From: Cavia porcellus
Taxonomy: Eukaryota > Chordata > Mammalia > Rodentia > Caviidae
Assembly: GCF_034190915.1 (NCBI RefSeq)
Contig: NW_026947504.1
Span: 64,693,474-64,757,473 of the forward strand
Reading direction: 5' to 3'
Length of the DNA: 64,000 nt
Both the position numbers and the translations under genes were made by a program. Below are positions 59,265 to 64,000 of this stretch, piece after piece; the first letter of the stretch is position 1; each line of letters begins with the position of its first letter. The notes under the pieces were generated by a model. It worked only from the letters and a program-made list of their open reading frames with translations, was not told where the DNA came from and searched no databases.

Positions 59265-59815
59265 CTTGAGACTATCCTCATAAGTGAAATGAATCTGACT
59301 CACGTTTGTAAATATCATATTCTGTCTAGTGTAAAAACTAAATAATAATAATAACTGAGAGAGTAATAAGATCTGAAATATGTAATAGATATTATAATAA
59401 TGAAAGGGAAACAAGGTGATTGAAAGGAAAGAACAACTTGAAGGTACACTTATAACTGTATATGTGCAAGATAGATAAATTTTTGATAGCTCATCAAGCA
59501 GAATAGTTTTTTTTTTTTCTTTTTATCGGTACCAGGGATTGAACTCACGACTGCCTGCTTGCAAGGCAGGCACTTATGCTGCTGAGCTAAATCCCCAGCC
59601 CCTAAACAGAATAGTTTTTACTGTCATTGTTTCATGTCTGTTCATTTTTTATGCTTTGATTTTGGAATAAGTATGTCTAAGATAATACGTAATATATAAA
59701 CTAGTGGTAATGTCTTAGTGTTATTTTTTTGAAATTCTGTATCATTTCTAGCCATTTTTCTGTTTGCTTTTTTTTAAATTAAAAAAAGATGACACAAAGA
59801 AAAATAATTTAAGAA
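59265..59815 (+). mobile_element. L1 3'-end fragment nested in ORF1
   Basis: CTCATAAGTGAAATGAATC ... ATGTAATAGATATTATAATAATG resembles L1 3' ends (compare 60724-60840), so a short 5'-truncated L1 seems to have inserted here. Edges are approximate. Confidence 0.5.
59512..59606 (-). repeat. ID-like SINE, young subtype
   Basis: TCTTTTTATCGGTACCAGGG ... TAAATCCCCAGCCCC. Target duplication CAGAATAGTTTTT (59499-59511, 59607-59619). Confidence 0.96.
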
Positions 59816-60879
59816 TGACAAGTATCAGCAAAAAAGCTGGGGTCAAGACAAATGACATAAAAAGACTATTTACAGAAGTAATAACAGAAAACTTCCCAAA
59901 CATGGGGAAATGATCTGGCATTCAGATAAGCAAGGCATGCAGAACTCCAACTAGCCATAACCAAAATAAATGTACACCCAGATGTGTAATAATCAAGGAC
60001 CCAGAAATTCAGCACGAGAACAGAATATTAAAAGTTGCTAGAGAAAAGGAACAGATTGCCTGTAAAGGAAAAGCTATCAGAATCATGACAGACTTCTCAA
60101 CACAAACCATTAAGAGCTTAAAGTATTTCAAATCCTCAAAGAAAACAACCTCCAACCCAGACTGAAGTACCCTGTGAAACTATCTTTGAAAACAGATGGA
60201 GAAATAAGATGCTTCCATGACAAAGAGCAGCTGAAGGAATCCATGACCATCAACCCAACCCTACAAAGAGCACTGAAGGTTGTTCTAGAGAGAAAAGTGA
60301 CCGTGTTCCCAGGAACAGCAGCCGAGGGGGACACGCAGCTGAACCCAGGAGAAAAGTAGGGAGCCATGGCAGGAAAAGAGCACGGCAGAGATGAACCAGT
60401 GCGTGCTGGCCATAACCATTAATGCACATAGCTCAATTCACCAATAAAAAGAACCAGGTAGAGTGGGCCAAGAAACAAGATCTTTCAGTATGTGGTATAC
60501 AAGAAATGCATTAACTCAAAAGGAAATTCATAGACTGAAAAATCAAAGAAGAGAAAACAATTGTTCCTTGCAACAGGAGGCCAGAAAAAAAGCAAAGGGT
60601 AACTTGCCCACCCCTGCAGAATGGAAGAAAGATGTAGTATCTTCATACAATGGAAAGCTACCCAGCTATAAAGTAGGGTAATCTAGAAGGTCTTGTAGGT
60701 AAATGGATACAACTGGAGATCATACTCATGGGTGAAATGGTTTGTACTCATACAGATAAACATTGAGTTATCACTCTAGCATAAAAAGTTGCAGGAGTTA
60801 GTGGGATCCAAAAAGCACAATAGATATTATAAAAGTGATAGGGGAGGAAACACCTAAAAAGGCCAAGTGGTAACACTGT

Positions 60880-61700
60880 TAATTTCCTATTGTCTTATTT
60901 TGAATTCTTGTATTGTTTTCATAATTCTGTTAGGTTTGGTTTTATTCTGTCTTGTTGTGTTAGATTTTACTGTGTCTGATGGTATGGACAGCTATTTTGA
61001 AGATAATGGGATGTATCATGGTTACCACTGTTGATTTTCTATTATCTTATTTTGAAGACCTACAGTGCTTTCATTCTTTTGTTTTGATTGGTCTTATTCT
61101 GTTTTGTTTTGTTTGATTTTATTATGTGTGATAGTATGGACAGCTATTTTGAAGAAAATGAGACATGGTAACCACTGTTGATTTCCTATCATCTTGTTTT
61201 GAAGTCCTATGATGTTTTTATTCTTTTGTCGTGATTGGTTTTATTCTGTTCTGTTTTATTTGATTTTATCATGTGTGATTGTATGGACAGCTATTTTGAA
61301 GAAAACAAGAGCCATTATAGTAGCTCTTGCTCCTTTCCTGTTATCTTGTTTTGAAGTCCTGTAATGCTTTCATTCTTTTGTTTTGATTGGTTGTGGTCCA
61401 TTTGTATTGTTTGATTATATTATGTGTGAAGGTATGGGCAGATATTTTGAAGGAAACAAGATACATTATGGTAGCCATTGTTGATTTTGTTTTAAAGTCC
61501 TTAATGCCTTTATGCCTTTGTTTTGACTGATTTTGTTCTGTTTCATTTGATTTTATTGTGTGTGATTGTATGGATAGCTATTTTGAAGGAAACAAGAGAT
61601 ATTATGGTAGCTACTGCTGATTTCCTGTTGTCTTGATTTAAAGTCCTGTATCACTTGCATTGTTCTGTTCTGATTTGCTTTATTCTGTTTTGTGACCATT
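60880..61700 (+). repeat. ~147-bp minisatellite, ~5.5 copies
   Basis: Each unit contains GTATGGACAGCTATTTTGAAG (anchors at 60982, 61134, 61281, 61432, 61568) and a TTTTGATTGG.TTTATTCTGTT segment. Spacing is 136-152 bp. It starts right after the 3' end of the L1-derived element. Confidence 0.9.
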
Positions 61701-62015
61701 GCAGAAGACAACTGTGGCTGGAGTAACGCACTACTGCACTCACATACTTCCCCTAATATGAACAGCAGGGATTGATATTCTAAATAGGAATCAGTCACCT
61801 TGGGTGGGGATCAAAACCTCCCTAGCCCATTCCTTCCTGAAAGGGTACATTTTTAAAAACAACTAAGGCACAATTATAGAATAACAAACTTACAGACATG
61901 TTATAGCAAGTTAAAAATCAAATAGTGGCCTCTGCCTGTGTTCCTGCTGCATGTCACTTAAGCACCCTGCTAAGTTCAGTCAGCACTGACTGTCAGAGTC
62001 CAGCTGCTTTGCTTC
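61701..62015. other. Unassigned DNA right of minisatellite
   Basis: No repeat or frame that I recognise. Confidence 0.3.
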
Positions 62016-62019
62016 TGAT

Positions 62020-62474
62020 TATATGTGGGCCAATTTGACTATGTCCAACTTGTATCGTCCTTAATTAAAAGCATATATATTGTTTCCGGCTTGCTTCAAG
62101 GTCTTGTATGGGACAAAGTGGCCCTGTCAAGAATGGCCTTAACTTTATTTGCACAACTTGAGCCCCCTCTCCCCATTCCCAGGATGTTCCTACATTAAGG
62201 TAAGCAATTCCTTTAAGTAAATCTATTTAGAATTAGCTTGCCTGACAATATGTGACTTAGTTCAATTCATGCAACCGCCCACCTTCCTTGTACTTCCTGC
62301 TTGCAAACTGTATTTAAAATGAGCTCAAAGATGACATGTGGCCTGGTGATTTAGACTCGGCTCCACCAGCCTGCTAGTGTAATAAGCAAGTTATCTTCTA
62401 CATTTCTTGGTGCAAAGAGTCTTCCATTGCACTTAACTGGCAAGCACAAGGTTGTGAATTTGAATCCCAGAACC

Positions 62475-62523
<49 letters not shown>

Positions 62524-62930
62524 AGAGAGACAGAGAGAGACAGAGAGAGTCTTCTATTCAGTTTGATATTGGTTTTTCTGCAACATTCCCAGAAAATCCT
62601 TCAGTGTTCCTTGTATGCTTGCTATGTGACCTGCTTTCTCAACTTGATCCCCATTTAATCAAAACTGTCTAAGCAACTAACTTGTAATCTTATCACTCGA
62701 CTATAGCTTTGTCCCACCTTGACTCTGCCTCGTCTTGTGACTTGGTTCAGTAAAAACCCTTGAGAAGAGGTTCAGCTCACTTTCCAGGCCCCTTCTGTCC
62801 CTCTTAGACAGAAGCTCTCTTTCTCACAATAAATTCTTCCTCCTCTGAACCTCTGTTATTCATAGAACTCATTCCTTGATTTCAGAGAACAAGAGCTTGA
62901 TGTAGGAGACATCTAGCAGTCTGGGAGTTA
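62020..62930 (+). mobile_element. LTR-like block split by ID
   Basis: CACAATAAATTCTTCCTCCTCTG (62826-62848) looks like an LTR polyadenylation region, and upstream sequence has promoter-like composition. Exact TG/CA ends are not clear. Confidence 0.4.
62436..62550 (+). repeat. 5'-truncated ID with (GA)n tail
   Basis: CTGGCAAGCACAAGGTTGTG ... AATCCCAGAACC followed by ~65 bp of GA repeats. GAGTCTTCCATT / GAGTCTTCTATT flank it as a target duplication. Confidence 0.9.
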
Positions 62931-63044
62931 TATTCCCCTTATATTATTTGGAGGGCCTATATCATATCTTCTATATTATTTTGAGAATCTTCCACTGACA
63001 TTGGATGCAAGTAGTAGTTTGCATTTGTCAATTGTTTAGTGTTT

Positions 63045-63128
63045 TTTTTAAGTATAAAATGGGACTTGAACTCAGGACCTTGTGCTTTCCAGGCAGATGT
63101 TTGCACCACTGAGCTATAGTGTTTTATA
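63045..63128 (-). repeat. ID-like SINE, older
   Basis: GGGACTTGAACTCAGGACC ... GCAGATGTTTGCACCACTGAGC. Confidence 0.8.
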
Positions 63129-63129
63129 G

Positions 63130-64000
63130 TGCCCAATAGTGTTTTGTTACAATGATGATACATGTAAGCTGAGAACATGGGAAGAGTTCATGCTTCATCA
63201 ATGGGACATTTTATTCTTGTTCTGTATGTGCTGTATTTGGACTTAGCTGCCAATTTTTTAGTTCCTTGTTTGACCTGATATCTTAATCAGGGAAAAGTAG
63301 TGTTTAGAGCACCCTCTAGTGGATACTGACATGAAATGCTCTAAAATGATCTTTTTAGAAAACCGAGTTCATATTTAGAAAATGTACACGTGTATTAACA
63401 AATCACAGAACCCTTTCCAACAGCTTAAAGATGATAGGCCTGTGGCCATTCTTAAGACTTGGGGGACAAGTTTCAGGGACAAATTGGCCTGATCTTTCTC
63501 TATACTCTAGAGAAAATGTCAAGCCTGTTTTGCCTGTTTCCTTTCTGGTCTGACCTTCTGATAGTGAGACGACAATCTTTTCTGATCTTTCTCTACAACT
63601 TTGTACTTTCCTTTTTTGGAAACATGTAAAGTTTAAGAGAGAGGCACACTAAACTGCCCCAACTTTCCCCTCCCACTCAACAACTAAGTTAAGCCTCTAG
63701 AAAATGAGTGTTTACTAATGCCAAAGACAGGGACGTCGTCTTAGGTAGAAAAATGTACCTCATCTCTGGATCACATAAGACATGAGAATTTGCCTGTTGA
63801 GAAGAATACATATAAAAACCATGTCCTCGCTTAGTGTTCTGGGAAACATGGAAGACTGAACTGGTTCTGAACTGAATTTGTTCAGAAAAAACAAATTCCT
63901 AGGAGAAAACAGAAGGAACTCTTTCCCAAAGCACTGCACTTAAAGGACCAAAACACATTTAGCCTAAATTATAATCTCTAATCTTTTTTCTCCTCTCCTA
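63130..64000. other. Low-copy DNA, nothing recognised
   Basis: AT-rich, no repeat, exon or RNA gene that I can support. Confidence 0.35.

Larger units (their letters stand above)
58060..60880 (+). mobile_element. L1-derived element with ORF2 deletion
   Basis: Order: GC-rich 5' UTR with three ~80-bp monomers (58248-58485), ORF1 start and coiled-coil (about 58850-59260), inserted L1 3'-end fragment with an ID (59265-59815), and ORF1 C-terminal domain (59830-60310). Next come about 200 bp of the start of ORF2 (60410-60600), then directly the last codons of ORF2 and 3' UTR (60600-60880). The body of ORF2 is missing. It resembles half-L1 (HAL1) elements that keep ORF1 only. Confidence 0.75.

Overview
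The window is mammalian nuclear DNA, almost certainly from a rodent outside the mouse/rat group. The evidence is two SINE families. One is a 7SL-derived B1-like element with an internal partial duplication. The other is a tRNA-derived ID-like element whose 3' unique part (seen as tails ending GATAAAAACGAAAAAGAC or similar) differs from the mouse/rat ID consensus. Many older copies are fused B1+ID dimers. I cannot name the species from sequence alone; a beaver-like (castorimorph) rodent is only a guess. No complete protein-coding gene is visible, and none of the long open frames looks like a cellular protein. The GC-rich frames at 13.1-14.4 kb are by-products of a CpG island.

Layout: 1-13.2 kb is SINE-studded, mostly low-copy DNA that could be intronic. 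It holds one complete-looking reverse-strand solo LTR (827-1232) and several MaLR-like fragments. At 13.23-14.35 kb there is a strong CpG island with a GGGGC tract, two CACGTG boxes 17 bp apart and a candidate minus-strand non-coding first exon. This is the only convincing host-gene element, and it probably drives a gene running leftward. 14.4-22.5 kb is ordinary SINE-rich sequence. 22.5-27.4 kb holds an LTR and a decayed class III-like endogenous retrovirus (protease, RT, RNase H, integrase). 27.4-32.35 kb is a decayed L1 carrying a solo LTR, an ID element, a 36-bp ID fragment and a stray ORF1 fragment. 32.5-37.2 kb has MaLR pieces, a pyrimidine triplet array and a 1,066-bp solo LTR with perfect terminal repeats and target duplications. 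37.2-42.2 kb is a second, more decayed copy of the same ERV family. 42.2-50.6 kb is mixed: MIR, MLT1, SINEs, a GC-rich unassigned block and LTR-like sequence with internal duplications. 50.6-57.1 kb is a second L1 with a B1 that itself contains a solo LTR. 58.0-61.7 kb is an L1-derived element with 5' tandem monomers, ORF1, a nearly completely deleted ORF2 and a 3' minisatellite. 61.7-64 kb has an LTR-like block and unique DNA.

The genes do not form a pathway. The window is best read as one promoter beside a nested transposon graveyard. The items most worth following up are the CpG-island promoter and the L1-derived deleted element with tandem arrays at both ends.
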